From positions 62,001-126,000 of the forward strand of contig NZ_CACWVY010000014.1 in the NCBI RefSeq assembly GCF_902764455.1: 64,000 bases of DNA, written 5' to 3'. This document shows positions 45,092 through 52,568 of the stretch, piece after piece (within the stretch, counting starts at the first letter, position 1; each line of letters begins with the position of its first letter). A program made the position numbers and the translations under genes. Below the pieces are notes generated by a model. The model was given only the letters and a program-made list of their open reading frames with translations, made no database searches and had not been told where the DNA came from. This DNA comes from an uncultured Methanobrevibacter sp. GTDB taxonomy: Archaea > Methanobacteriota > Methanobacteria > Methanobacteriales > Methanobacteriaceae.

Positions 45092-45146
45092 TCTTTGATG
45101 TCCTCCAAAAATAATTTAACAATTTATACCAAACCCTTTATAAAAT

Positions 45147-45168
45147 TCATTAAATCATGATTTAATGA
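45147..45168. promoter_or_regulatory. 22-bp perfect palindrome, operator of the late operon
   Basis: Half-site TCATTAAATCA repeated in exact inversion. It sits immediately upstream of the TATA-like TTTATAAAG of the ParB-like/methyltransferase/terminase operon, where it would overlap the TFB-binding element. Candidate site for a dimeric viral or host regulator. Confidence 0.65.
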
Positions 45169-45200
45169 GCATTAATAAAAATAAAATATATAATAAAAAT

Positions 45201-45638
45201 TTAAATTTTTAATAAATGGAATAATATTCCTACTATGAAGCTTATTGCGATTGGTATTCCTACTGTCATGGTGTTTCTGAAGCTTCGTTGACTTGCTACG
45301 AAGTCTGTTAATTGTTCTTTTGTATCTGTTAATTGAGTTTTAGTTTCATCTAATTCATCGGTTAGATTATCTATTTTTTTCTCCAGGTCATTGAACTTTT
45401 GATTGTTAACTTCATTGTTTGCATCTCTTTGTTCTTGACCTGCTTTTAATAGTACTGTCACTTCCGTTACCTTTTCAACTAATTCAATTTGTTGTTTACG
45501 GTCATATTGTAGTTCTTTGTTGATGTCATGGATGTCTTCTTTTTTATTATCCATTCTTGCTTTGAGTTCTGCAACATCTCTTTCAAGGTTACTGATTCTT
45601 TCTTCATAGTAGCATGATTCTTGTTTTGCAGGACTCAT
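45201..45638 (-). CDS. Coiled-coil protein with C-terminal membrane anchor (XhlA-like)
   Basis: 145 residues: a long heptad-rich coiled coil (about 12-115), then one hydrophobic helix (MTVGIPIAISFIVGILFHLL). This layout is that of XhlA-type lysis proteins, which sit beside holins. Neighbours are a holin-like protein and a tiny acidic gene whose stop overlaps its ATG (TAATG). Likely helps the lysin or holin act. Confidence 0.65.
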   Translation of the reverse strand: MSPAKQESCYYEERISNLERDVAELKARMDNKKEDIHDINKELQYDRKQQIELVEKVTEVTVLLKAGQEQRDANNEVNNQKFNDLEKKIDNLTDELDETKTQLTDTKEQLTDFVASQRSFRNTMTVGIPIAISFIVGILFHLLKI

Positions 45639-45724
45639 TAGTCATCACCCTTTTGTATTTCTTCATAGTTACTTGCAGGGTCAATATCTATGATTTCATC
45701 TTCATCAAAACAATTAGCAGCCAT
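45638..45724 (-). CDS. 28-codon acidic peptide between lysis genes
   Basis: Its ATG (45722-45724) lies inside the end of the holin-like gene with GGTGA as ribosome binding site, and its stop overlaps the next ATG. Nearly half of the residues are acidic or amide. The tight overlaps on both sides argue for a real, coupled gene; function unknown. Confidence 0.5.
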   Translation of the reverse strand: MAANCFDEDEIIDIDPASNYEEIQKGDD

Positions 45725-46043
45725 TTTCGTCACCAACTATCACATCATCATCAGTTAGTTCATCTTCTTTGATAGTTGGATCAACATCAACATCATCATC
45801 ATCAGTTGTGATGATTTCATTTTTATAATCTTCAATTGCTTTTTGTTCAGCTACAACAACCCTATGGTCTTCGGTTTTTTGTGCTAGAATCCATGAAGCA
45901 ACAGTAACTAATACTGGGATTATCCATACGTATTCTGCGGGTATGATTTTTGTTAATCCATCTTTTCCAAGGCTTACTATGATTGTAGCAAGAAATGCTA
46001 CAGCAGTTGCTATTTTCGATTTGTATTTAAAAGATTCCACCAT
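45714..46043 (-). CDS. Holin-like membrane protein
   Basis: 109 residues: two hydrophobic helices (about 11-28 and 40-57, AVAFLATIIVSLG and VWIIPVLVTVASWIL) with a short loop, then a very acidic C-terminus with runs of Asp. Size and topology fit a phage holin that lets the lysin reach the wall. Adjacent to the XhlA-like protein. Confidence 0.7.
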   Translation of the reverse strand: MVESFKYKSKIATAVAFLATIIVSLGKDGLTKIIPAEYVWIIPVLVTVASWILAQKTEDHRVVVAEQKAIEDYKNEIITTDDDDVDVDPTIKEDELTDDDVIVGDENGC

Positions 46044-46088
46044 AATATCTTGACTCCTTAAATTTTTTTTTGAATTATAAAATAAGAA

Positions 46089-46206
46089 TGTTGTGGGGCA
46101 GATTTGAACTGCCTAAAATCCACATTAAACACCAGAATAGTTAAATCATTGAATTGACAATTTTACTTGAAATTAAGAAAATAGTTGGTGTTGTGTTCTC
46201 CACAAC
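46089..46206 (-). tRNA. Degenerate tRNA-like sequence
   Basis: Acceptor halves GTTGTGG (46200-46206) and CCACAAC plus A (46089-46096) pair fully, and a perfect T arm GGCAG-TTCAAAT-CTGCC is present. Between them no D arm is visible, and a candidate stem AACACCA / TGGTGTT encloses about 50 nt of A/T-rich sequence. The 5' acceptor half also pairs locally with CACAAC. Probably a decayed tRNA, or a tRNA 3' end captured at an old integration site. Confidence 0.4.
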
Positions 46207-46214
46207 ATTTATAA

Positions 46215-46353
46215 GAAAATGGGGAATTTTGGAGTAAAAAGAACTGTAATATAATTTTTTTTGGTAATTTAAAATTGTACGAAAAAGCAAAATAGGTTTT
46301 TTTTAATTTTGTATATGAATATTTTTTTTTACTCTGAAAAACTCCCAATTTTC
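46215..46353. repeat. Long imperfect inverted repeat
   Basis: Arm 46215-46240 is complementary to 46326-46353 with a few mismatches (GAAAATGGGGAATTTTGG against CTGAAAAACTCCCAATTTTC). The roughly 85-bp spacer is A/T only. It lies between the lysis genes and the zinc-ribbon gene and may form a terminator or RNA. The frame that crosses it is not a convincing gene. Confidence 0.5.
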
Positions 46354-46381
46354 TTTTTTGAGGTAAATAATATGATAAGTG

Positions 46382-46585
46382 TTAGATAATTAATAATCCG
46401 TAAGGTAAATCTAATTTAAGTCCGGCTGCATAGTCGTAACTAGCACGGGTGATTAAACCACAGGTTTCACAGTATTCATAGCTTCGGTTTTCACTACGGA
46501 CTATTGTTAATGTCTTGCATTCCGGACATTTGTCTGTGTTTTCTATTTCTTCAACTTCATCATCAACTAGTTCTTCATTACACAT
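46382..46585 (-). CDS. TFIIB-like zinc-ribbon protein
   Basis: 67 residues. After an acidic start comes CPEC...YEYCETCGLI, two Cys pairs 16 residues apart with the CxxCG(L/I) ending, as in the N-terminal ribbon of archaeal TFB. The cyclin-fold core of TFB is absent. A free ribbon could bind RNA polymerase and compete with or modify host TFB, but a plain zinc protein is equally possible. It stands alone between noncoding stretches, near the late/early border. Confidence 0.65.
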   Translation of the reverse strand: MCNEELVDDEVEEIENTDKCPECKTLTIVRSENRSYEYCETCGLITRASYDYAAGLKLDLPYGLLII

Positions 46586-46817
46586 GGATTATCATTAAAA
46601 ATTATAAAAAAAAGTTTTTTTAATACCTTCTCTATTAGTATATTAATATCTAGCGGAAACATTCCATATATATTAAAAAAAATATAGTTGATATAAATTA
46701 TAAACTATTATATACTAGTACATATATAATATATATCAGTATAAAATTTTTTTTGTTTCTTTTTTTATAAAAAAAAGAAAAGGACACCACATAAAAATAA
46801 TCCTATCAAATCTCTTT
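46586..46817. promoter_or_regulatory. AT-rich intergenic region with overlapping TATA-like repeats
   Basis: 232 bp of nearly pure A/T on either side of a short GC patch (CTAGCGGAAAC near 46651-46661). The part 46690-46745 contains several TATA-like tracts and a TACTAGTA palindrome, so it probably drives the zinc-ribbon gene on the minus strand. A replication-origin role is conceivable but nothing specific shows it. Confidence 0.35.
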
Positions 46818-47177
46818 TTAATCATAAAAACTATCCTCCCACTCCAAGAAAAATAAAAAATCATCACCAACCAACACAGTATACTTTAAACCATTAGCTA
46901 ACTCAAAAACAATCCTATCACAAAATAATTTAACACTAACCAACAAACGCAAATTAAAACTATAATCCTTACGCTTACGATAAACACCAAAATCCCCAGA
47001 TACAGTTTCATACTCACAATTAGTAACTGTTAACTCTGCATCATAAATAACATTAGTCTGAGAAAAATAATCCGTCAAACTATCCAATAATTCACACACT
47101 TCCTTATTATCCAATAAATCTTCTTCAACAACCTCCATTGTAGGAGGATTTAAACAGATATTAACACTACTAAACAT
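46818..47177 (-). CDS. Unknown protein
   Basis: 119 residues, acidic start, alternating strands in the second half (KDYSFNLRLLVSVKLF). It starts 3 nt after the stop of the upstream basic protein. Nothing recognised; end of the early operon. Confidence 0.5.
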   Translation of the reverse strand: MFSSVNICLNPPTMEVVEEDLLDNKEVCELLDSLTDYFSQTNVIYDAELTVTNCEYETVSGDFGVYRKRKDYSFNLRLLVSVKLFCDRIVFELANGLKYTVLVGDDFLFFLEWEDSFYD

Positions 47178-47180
47178 AAA

Positions 47181-47696
47181 CTATCGCTTCCCTTCTCTAA
47201 CTAAAATATCATGCTCATCTACCTTATGAGCACGTGGAACAATTGGAATTTTCTTCATAAAAGATTCTAATAAACGGCAAACTATAATCTCAAAAACTTG
47301 ATCTGTTAAACCATACTTTTTTGTTATCCTGTAACTTTGCAATTTAATTTTACTGTTCTCAACTTTTTTAACATAAAACATAAACGCTAAGATTATGCAT
47401 TTTTCTGAAGCTGTATGATGTAATTGTTTAAATTTACTGCTGAATTCGTCAATTAAATATCTGACTAATTTTTTCTGGTCTGGTGATAATATTAATGTTT
47501 TTGCTTCAAGACATAATTCATCAAAATCATTGAATAGTTCTAAGCATAATTCATCAAATATTAAGTGCCTGTTTTTCCTTTTCTGTTCATGTCTTAAATT
47601 ACGATTTGTTTCTTTGCTTCTTCTTTCTCCTTTTACATAAGGTTTTTCATATAATCCTAGTAAATATTCCACACTTCGGTCTCTCATGAAAATCAC
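47181..47696 (-). CDS. Basic helical protein, unknown
   Basis: 171 residues; Arg/Lys-rich N-terminus (KGERRSKETNRNLRHEQKRKN), helical remainder with a possible HTH-like ITKKYGLTDQVFEIIVCRLLE. May bind nucleic acid. Third from the end of the early operon. No family assigned. Confidence 0.5.
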   Translation of the reverse strand: MIFMRDRSVEYLLGLYEKPYVKGERRSKETNRNLRHEQKRKNRHLIFDELCLELFNDFDELCLEAKTLILSPDQKKLVRYLIDEFSSKFKQLHHTASEKCIILAFMFYVKKVENSKIKLQSYRITKKYGLTDQVFEIIVCRLLESFMKKIPIVPRAHKVDEHDILVREGKR

Positions 47697-47721
47697 ATGA
47701 ATTTTTATTAATTCTTTTTTT

Positions 47722-48018
47722 TTAATCTTTTAAGTTTAATTGTGTTTTAATTTGATTATTTAATTTGTTTTGTATTTCAATTGCTAATTCTCTGCAGGTT
47801 TGTTCATCAAATATTTCATTTGGGTATATTTGAATAAATGGTGCATCTTGAAATGTTAATTCTTGGATTGGTCCCTCATTATCTTTTAGGTCTATTCTAA
47901 TATCTTCATATACTCTGTTTAGCAATTGTTCTCCATCTACTTTAAATGTTATTTTATCTTTTGTGACTGTTTCTAGTTCTACGCATCTCATTATTTTAAC
48001 TGAATCTAAATAAACCAT
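47722..48018 (-). CDS. Unknown protein
   Basis: 98 residues, alternating strands then a helical C-terminus (TCRELAIEIQNKLNNQI). Its ATG follows directly on the stop of the 56-residue gene upstream. Family not recognised. Confidence 0.5.
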   Translation of the reverse strand: MVYLDSVKIMRCVELETVTKDKITFKVDGEQLLNRVYEDIRIDLKDNEGPIQELTFQDAPFIQIYPNEIFDEQTCRELAIEIQNKLNNQIKTQLNLKD

Positions 48019-48189
48019 TTATAACTCTCCTATGCAGCGTCTTTTGGCGATTACTCCTAATTTAACAAAATCATTTATATCAGGATTTTCTTCAATGACT
48101 TCTTTAACAATTCTTTTTACTTCATCTTTATCCGCACAGCGATATGAATCCCAACAGGTGCGAACATACCATAATACTTTATCTTGCAT
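48019..48189 (-). CDS. 56-residue protein, unknown
   Basis: ATG at 48187-48189 lies inside the end of the ASCH gene (11-nt overlap) and the stop abuts the next ATG. The sequence begins LWYVRTCWDSYRCADKDEV, with three Cys in all, and ends in a basic helix. The overlaps on both sides make it a real operon member. Confidence 0.6.
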   Translation of the reverse strand: MQDKVLWYVRTCWDSYRCADKDEVKRIVKEVIEENPDINDFVKLGVIAKRRCIGEL

Positions 48190-48508
48190 TAATATCAACT
48201 ACTTTAAACCGGATATAGTAAATTCGTGTTAGATTATCTAAGGTTGGGTATATGTCCAGTAATTCTGATTTTAATTCATTAACTGATTTGTATCCTTCTA
48301 GTTTTGCATCTTCATCATTTAAGTATTTGAATTGTTTGTATCCTGTATCTGTTATTTGAATGTAGGATTCTTTTTCTGTTCCTGGGAAGATTGCTTTGAC
48401 TATTTGATTTTCTTTGAATTTTTTGTTGTGTTTTCTTATTGTTTGAGTTTTTATTCCAGAGGTTATGTCAGAGTAATATTTTTTGTTGAATTTTAATAAA
48501 TCGTACAT
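48179..48508 (-). CDS. ASCH-domain protein
   Basis: 109 residues. The ASCH signature is clear: YYSDITSGIKTQTIRKHN near the start and IYYIRFKVVDI at the end, with a YKSVNELKSELLDIYP helix between. ASCH domains are PUA-like folds that bind RNA or process modified nucleosides. In viruses they are common and usually uncharacterised. It sits in the early operon. Confidence 0.8.
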   Translation of the reverse strand: MYDLLKFNKKYYSDITSGIKTQTIRKHNKKFKENQIVKAIFPGTEKESYIQITDTGYKQFKYLNDEDAKLEGYKSVNELKSELLDIYPTLDNLTRIYYIRFKVVDINAR

Positions 48509-48514
48509 TTAAGA

Positions 48515-48712
48515 TTATCTCCTATTTTTTTGGTAGTGTTCGCATGCTGTGTCGTTGAATTTTACTTTTAATGTTGGAGTTTCCGATGTTTCTCCTTCTG
48601 CTTGTTCTGGAGGGAATAGTTCATTTACTTTATCGCAGTAATGATAATATTCTCCGTCTTTTGTTGTTTTGGTTCTTGTGTAGTGTTGGCATTTTCCACA
48701 GATATTAACCAT
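48515..48712 (-). CDS. Small Cys-cluster protein
   Basis: About 65 residues from the ATG at 48710-48712, which has GGGGGTG 6 nt upstream; a GTG three codons earlier is the alternative. Cys at CGKC, YCDK and ACEHYQ form the layout of small zinc proteins also seen at 62464, 63663 and 48966. Function unknown. Confidence 0.6.
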   Translation of the reverse strand: MVNICGKCQHYTRTKTTKDGEYYHYCDKVNELFPPEQAEGETSETPTLKVKFNDTACEHYQKNRR

Positions 48713-48965
48713 TGTTTCCACCCCCTTCTTCTAATTTTAAGGATAATATGTAATGTTTCCCCCCATCATAATTTAAAAAGAATACTGTTCCAAGAGTATT
48801 TTCTCCATTTTCAATAGCATTATCAGCTAATTCTCTAAAATTATTGATTCTTAATTCTCTTCTTTTATTAAGATAGTTTTCATCCACTCCATTTACTCTT
48901 AATGCAAAAAAATCAATTAGTACTTGAGATAGCATTTCTTTTGCTTCTTTTTTATCCATCATCAA
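48705..48965 (-). CDS. Unknown protein
   Basis: 86 residues; helical N-terminus (KKEAKEMLSQVLIDFFALRV) and a C-terminal beta hairpin ending in Gly-rich sequence. It overlaps the Cys-cluster gene downstream. Upstream neighbour ends right at its start. Not recognised. Confidence 0.5.
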   Translation of the reverse strand: MMMDKKEAKEMLSQVLIDFFALRVNGVDENYLNKRRELRINNFRELADNAIENGENTLGTVFFLNYDGGKHYILSLKLEEGGGNNG

Positions 48966-49145
48966 TTAAGCCTCCTTTAATGTTATTTGGTAATCCATTG
49001 CGCATACATCATAAGGGCAATCGCATTTGTCAGATACTTGACTATAATAAGCACAACCTAAATGAAGACGTGTTATTGTCCTCATTGTTTCTTCAGGAAG
49101 TGCTGTTTTATGTTCAGTTATTTGTACGGGAAATTTACATTTCAT
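48966..49145 (-). CDS. Small Cys-rich protein
   Basis: 59 residues from the ATG at 49143-49145 (a TTG two codons upstream is less likely). Five Cys: CKFPVQI, LGCAYY, KCDCPYDVCAMDY. The arrangement suggests a metal site. It follows the 41-residue gene by two bases. Confidence 0.55.
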   Translation of the reverse strand: MKCKFPVQITEHKTALPEETMRTITRLHLGCAYYSQVSDKCDCPYDVCAMDYQITLKEA

Positions 49146-49147
49146 AT

Positions 49148-49273
49148 TCAATCTTCCTTATCTGTTTTTGATTCAATTATCCCATCTGCAATTAATCTGA
49201 TTCTATCAACTATTGTTTGATTTGTTCCGTTTAGGAGTTCTAATAATTCATCAGGGTTTAATTCAATTTTCAT
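49148..49273 (-). CDS. 41-residue acidic protein, unknown
   Basis: ATG at 49271-49273 with GGTGAT 5 nt upstream, located inside the end of the preceding 32-codon gene's context. The sequence is a Leu-rich helix (NPDELLELLNGTNQTIVDRI). It fits the operon spacing perfectly; no family known. Confidence 0.6.
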   Translation of the reverse strand: MKIELNPDELLELLNGTNQTIVDRIRLIADGIIESKTDKED

Positions 49274-49279
49274 GAGTAA

Positions 49280-49378
49280 TCACCTATTTCTAACTATTGC
49301 TGTGATTATTTTATCTACAGTTATTGCGATTAAACATGCTCCAAAACATATGCATCCCAAATAAAATTCAAATGTCAT
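49280..49378 (-). CDS. 32-residue single-pass membrane peptide
   Basis: ATG overlaps the stop of the DUF3310 gene (ATGA). One hydrophobic helix (YLGCICFGACLIAITV) with three Cys, then a short basic tail. Small membrane peptides of this type in viruses may alter the membrane or regulate lysis; no proof here. Confidence 0.5.
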   Translation of the reverse strand: MTFEFYLGCICFGACLIAITVDKIITAIVRNR

Positions 49379-49986
49379 TGTTTATCCTCGATTTCATTAA
49401 GGCCTTCAAATGCTTTTATAACCATTCTTTCAGCAACTTTATCAATATAATATGCATCAGATTCATATAATCTCTTCAAATGCCCCAAATAATCAATTGC
49501 TTTAACAATATCCGTTGAAGCATTTTCTTTATGCCCTGCACGAACAGTATATTTAATCACATTTCCTTTGATGAACCCAATTGTTTCTTCACGTGATAAT
49601 AATCCTTTTTTAAATGCTTCTAATGGACTTAATCCATTTCCAGCATAATATTCCGGTTCAGCTAATTTTTCAGTTGGTTCTTTTCCTTTTTCTTCAAGTT
49701 CTCTAATACTGATTGGTATATCTTCCATATCATCATCCCCATTTTCTTTGTCAAGCACATCCCCTAAAACAACCAAATTTTCATCAGGAGATGAATGCAT
49801 CTCTTTGACTAGATTCTGTTTGAATCTTTCTAATTCAACTCCATCTAAAGTACTGTTTGAATTCTCCCGTGCCCATTCTTTAAACATTCTTTCCGTGTCG
49901 ATTCCAGTTTCAGCACCGTTCTGATTTAATAATTCAGCAAAAAAGATTTTGCCAAATTCCTCATCTTTTAATAACTTATTTAACAT
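49375..49986 (-). CDS. DUF3310-containing protein
   Basis: 203 residues. The C-terminal part has the DUF3310 pattern: YYAGNGLSPLEAFKKG, then FIKGNVIKYTVRAGHKENA and DIVKAIDYLGHLKRL. The family is widespread in tailed phages and annotated as nucleotide-kinase-like or SaV-like, without firm function. The N-terminal 100 residues are acidic linker. Early operon, next to replication genes. Confidence 0.75.
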   Translation of the reverse strand: MLNKLLKDEEFGKIFFAELLNQNGAETGIDTERMFKEWARENSNSTLDGVELERFKQNLVKEMHSSPDENLVVLGDVLDKENGDDDMEDIPISIRELEEKGKEPTEKLAEPEYYAGNGLSPLEAFKKGLLSREETIGFIKGNVIKYTVRAGHKENASTDIVKAIDYLGHLKRLYESDAYYIDKVAERMVIKAFEGLNEIEDKQ

Positions 49987-49988
49987 AG

Positions 49989-50273
49989 TTAAACCACTCC
50001 TAAATCAATCACATCATCTGCATTAATAATACAATATTCTAAAATAAAATCATAATTAAAGAAAGCTACTGTACCATTGCTTTGACTTATTTTAATCCAA
50101 TATTCATCAAAATAAATCTCATCAACTTTACGCAAGTAAAAAATAGTATTTGCTTCATGATAATTCAATTGAAAAGATAAAGCAAAATCATTAATCTTAT
50201 CCTTAATCTTATCTAATACTTCTTTAACATTATTTATAATCAAAGGAGCTCTTTCATTCATTCCAAGTTTCAT
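49989..50273 (-). CDS. Unknown protein
   Basis: 94 residues, alpha/beta, no domain seen. It begins one base inside the stop of the XPF-type nuclease gene and ends 2 nt before the DUF3310 gene, so all three are co-translated. A role in replication is only guilt by association. Confidence 0.5.
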   Translation of the reverse strand: MKLGMNERAPLIINNVKEVLDKIKDKINDFALSFQLNYHEANTIFYLRKVDEIYFDEYWIKISQSNGTVAFFNYDFILEYCIINADDVIDLGVV

Positions 50274-50959
50274 TATAATCCCCTTTTTTTCTTATTTATT
50301 GCACGCATAACAATCCCTGCTTTTTTACTACCAACACCATTAATTTCTTGTAAAGTATTATTATCTAATTGTAATAAGTCATCCAAATCATATACTCCAA
50401 GATTATCAACTATTAACTCTGCAGTATCATCACCAATATGTTTAGTAAGTGCTAAATAATTGAATGCAGGATTATCAGTTTTCTGTTTCAATCTTTTAAC
50501 AACATGTTTATTATCAATACATTTTCGTGCTTGTTGTCTCATGAATTTTATAGCTCTTTCTTCTGTACTGCATTCTTTAACAGTTGTGAATGTGTTTAAT
50601 CTTGCTATTGCTCCATCGTAATTATCCCATCCGAAGACATATGCTTCACCATCAAGGCCATCGAAGTATTCATGTTTTTCCATGTCACTTGCAACGATTA
50701 TAACAAAATGGTATGGGAAACTTGTTGTTTGGTCTATTGCTTGATTAAAAACACGTTTACTTTCAACACTACCTATGAAATCTTTTAATGTTTTATATTC
50801 AAAGCATACTTGGTTATTGAAGACATAATCCCCAATTAATAATTCTTTAACATTTACAGTATCTCCTTTAGATTTGTAATAACATGCTGCTTTTCGTATA
50901 CGGTCATCATGTTCACGATGATCTATTTGAATGTTGAAGTTTTTTATTTTCTTTGACAT
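50273..50959 (-). CDS. ERCC4/XPF-type nuclease with helix-hairpin-helix
   Basis: 228 residues. Nuclease domain: D13-H-R-E16, GDY (43-45), E54-Y-K56, the metal-binding set of XPF nucleases. C-terminal (HhH)2 region about 170-222 (NYLALTKHIGDDTAELIVDNLG, EINGVGSKKAGIV). Cuts branched DNA such as forks and flaps. The gene follows PCNA with no gap, and archaeal XPF works with PCNA in known systems, so the two probably act together in viral replication or recombination. Confidence 0.9.
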   Translation of the reverse strand: MSKKIKNFNIQIDHREHDDRIRKAACYYKSKGDTVNVKELLIGDYVFNNQVCFEYKTLKDFIGSVESKRVFNQAIDQTTSFPYHFVIIVASDMEKHEYFDGLDGEAYVFGWDNYDGAIARLNTFTTVKECSTEERAIKFMRQQARKCIDNKHVVKRLKQKTDNPAFNYLALTKHIGDDTAELIVDNLGVYDLDDLLQLDNNTLQEINGVGSKKAGIVMRAINKKKRGL

Positions 50960-51697
50960 TTAATCAGCTTCTTCTAATCTAGGTGCAAGGAGGAATCCTA
51001 ATTCTCCATCTCCAGTTACAAGTTTAAGTTTTAAGTTTAATGGTATATCCTCACCTAAAGATAATTCGCATTGTTCACTTAAGTTGCTTGCTTCTAACAT
51101 GTCTTTTATTCTATCAATGTTGAATGTTGATTTGTAAACTTGTTTTACATGTTCTCCATGAATATATGAAACTTCTGCATCTCCTGTTGCTCCTTCTGTT
51201 GAAATTATTAAGTAATCGGGTGTTACTGTGAATGTTAATTTGTCGCTGAATAGTTCCATATCTGTTACTGCATTTTTCAAAACTTGTGTTGGTATTGTTA
51301 AATTAACAGGATAGTTAATCATTGGGGGTGTTGCAGATTCATATTCCAAATCTATTAATCGGATTTTGAATTTCCTTGTAGCATCACCTTCAAAAATTAA
51401 TATTACATTACCTTCATCTACAGTAAGTTTCAAAATATCAGATGTTTTGCATTTTTTCAAAACTTTATTTAAGTCTTCAGTATCAACATTTATTTTTTCT
51501 GGAACATCGCAAAGGTATTCATCAAATAATTCTGCTTTAAATTCCATGTTCACAAAGGTTATGTGGCTGCGGTCTAATGCGTTTAGTCTCATTCCTTCTG
51601 AGTCACATTCTATTATTACTTCATCTATGATTTTGCGGATGCTGCTAAAGGCATCTTTGAATATTTTATTATTACTTAGTTCTAATTGGAAAGTCAT
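50960..51697 (-). CDS. pcn: PCNA sliding clamp
   Basis: 245 residues, full length. PCNA motifs: MRLNALDRSHITFVNMEF in the first domain, the DLEYESATPP interdomain segment, and LLAPRLEE at the C-terminus. A viral clamp would let the provirus recruit host polymerase, ligase and nucleases selectively. No polymerase is encoded in the window. It is translationally linked to the XPF-type nuclease. Confidence 0.9.
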   Translation of the reverse strand: MTFQLELSNNKIFKDAFSSIRKIIDEVIIECDSEGMRLNALDRSHITFVNMEFKAELFDEYLCDVPEKINVDTEDLNKVLKKCKTSDILKLTVDEGNVILIFEGDATRKFKIRLIDLEYESATPPMINYPVNLTIPTQVLKNAVTDMELFSDKLTFTVTPDYLIISTEGATGDAEVSYIHGEHVKQVYKSTFNIDRIKDMLEASNLSEQCELSLGEDIPLNLKLKLVTGDGELGFLLAPRLEEAD

Positions 51698-51702
51698 TTA
51701 AA

Positions 51703-52047
51703 TCACCCTACATATTCTTTTCCTTCTGGTTTAAGAGGATATACATCATCCCTTGTTCTTTTTCCTTTTGGATTACTTTTATATGGATTCTCAATCCACC
51801 AAGTCGTAGCATTCATTTGCTTAAGATTATTTGGAACAATCATTGCACATACAACAAAATTCAAATCAATTACACAACCATTACACCTTAAAACATTACC
51901 CTTTCTAAAAGTAACAGTATCTTCAGGTCCAATGATAAATTTAAAATTAACATTCTCAAAAGCCCGTTCTTTATCTGTAATTAATCTAACTGATTTATTC
52001 ATAGATTTAGCTTCTTGAATTAACTCATATATTACAATTGATTCCAT
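51703..52047 (-). CDS. Unknown protein
   Basis: 114 residues. Begins with a helix (SIVIYELIQEAKSM) and has a motif MNATTWWIENPYKSNPKGKRTRDDVYPLKPEG near the C-terminus in two parts. It ends 5 nt before PCNA. Possibly a replication accessory protein by location only. Confidence 0.5.
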   Translation of the reverse strand: MESIVIYELIQEAKSMNKSVRLITDKERAFENVNFKFIIGPEDTVTFRKGNVLRCNGCVIDLNFVVCAMIVPNNLKQMNATTWWIENPYKSNPKGKRTRDDVYPLKPEGKEYVG

Positions 52048-52054
52048 AAAACTA

Positions 52055-52414
52055 TCAATCCCCAGAATCAGTAGTTTTCTCTTCTAATTTACCAGTAGTA
52101 AACAAGTAGTTAGTTCTGATTTCAGTAGTATTTTTTAGATGATTTTCAACTATAACACGATTATTAATAATCAATGATAAATTAAATACATCACAGAAAT
52201 CAAAGATTTGTTCCAAGTTAAATAAATCTCCGTTGCAGTTTAATTTTATTGTTCCAGTCTCTTCGAATCTTATTATGAAATCTTCTGTTTCACCAACTGT
52301 TTTAAGATATTCTTTCATTCCTTCTTCGATTTTTAAGTTTAGTTCAATCATTTTTGCACGACAGTCATTATGTCTTTTGATGATCTTGTGCCATGTTTTA
52401 TGGGTTGTTGTCAT
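52055..52414 (-). CDS. Unknown protein
   Basis: 119 residues; N-terminal helix ([27 protein letters not shown]) followed by strands. The ATG overlaps the stop of the PGDYG-type gene (ATGA). No family recognised. Confidence 0.5.
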   Translation of the reverse strand: MTTTHKTWHKIIKRHNDCRAKMIELNLKIEEGMKEYLKTVGETEDFIIRFEETGTIKLNCNGDLFNLEQIFDFCDVFNLSLIINNRVIVENHLKNTTEIRTNYLFTTGKLEEKTTDSGD

Positions 52415-52515
52415 TGTTCCACTTCCTCATAAGTTTCATTGAATATATCTGGTTTTACAGGATATCGTTCACCTTTTACTTCTGTAATTACATAATCTCC
52501 TTTGTCTGCTTTCAT
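52411..52515 (-). CDS. PGDYG-type small protein, possibly a frameshift product
   Basis: The 34 codons from the ATG at 52513-52515 match the end of a common phage small-protein family ([29 protein letters not shown]). The family's usual start is also present upstream in the same frame ([19 protein letters not shown]) but has no start codon, because a stop precedes it. A -1 slip on the six-A run at 52572-52577, at the end of the upstream gene, would join them. Confidence 0.55.
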   Translation of the reverse strand: MKADKGDYVITEVKGERYPVKPDIFNETYEEVEQ

Positions 52516-52568
52516 TGTTCCTTCAATGGTTTTAATATACTCTTCTTCGGTTGCAATGTAAGCTTCAA

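Noticed and set aside
46163-46348. 61-codon minus-strand frame
   Set aside because: Overlaps the tRNA-like sequence and a long inverted repeat; composition follows A/T runs and there is no ribosome binding site.
46586-46817. Replication origin in the AT-rich gap
   Set aside because: A/T content and TATA-like repeats alone are not evidence; no iterons or initiator gene are seen next to it.
48032-48232. Plus-strand frame of 66 codons
   Set aside because: It is antisense to the 56-residue gene and the ASCH gene, whose coupling and motifs are convincing.
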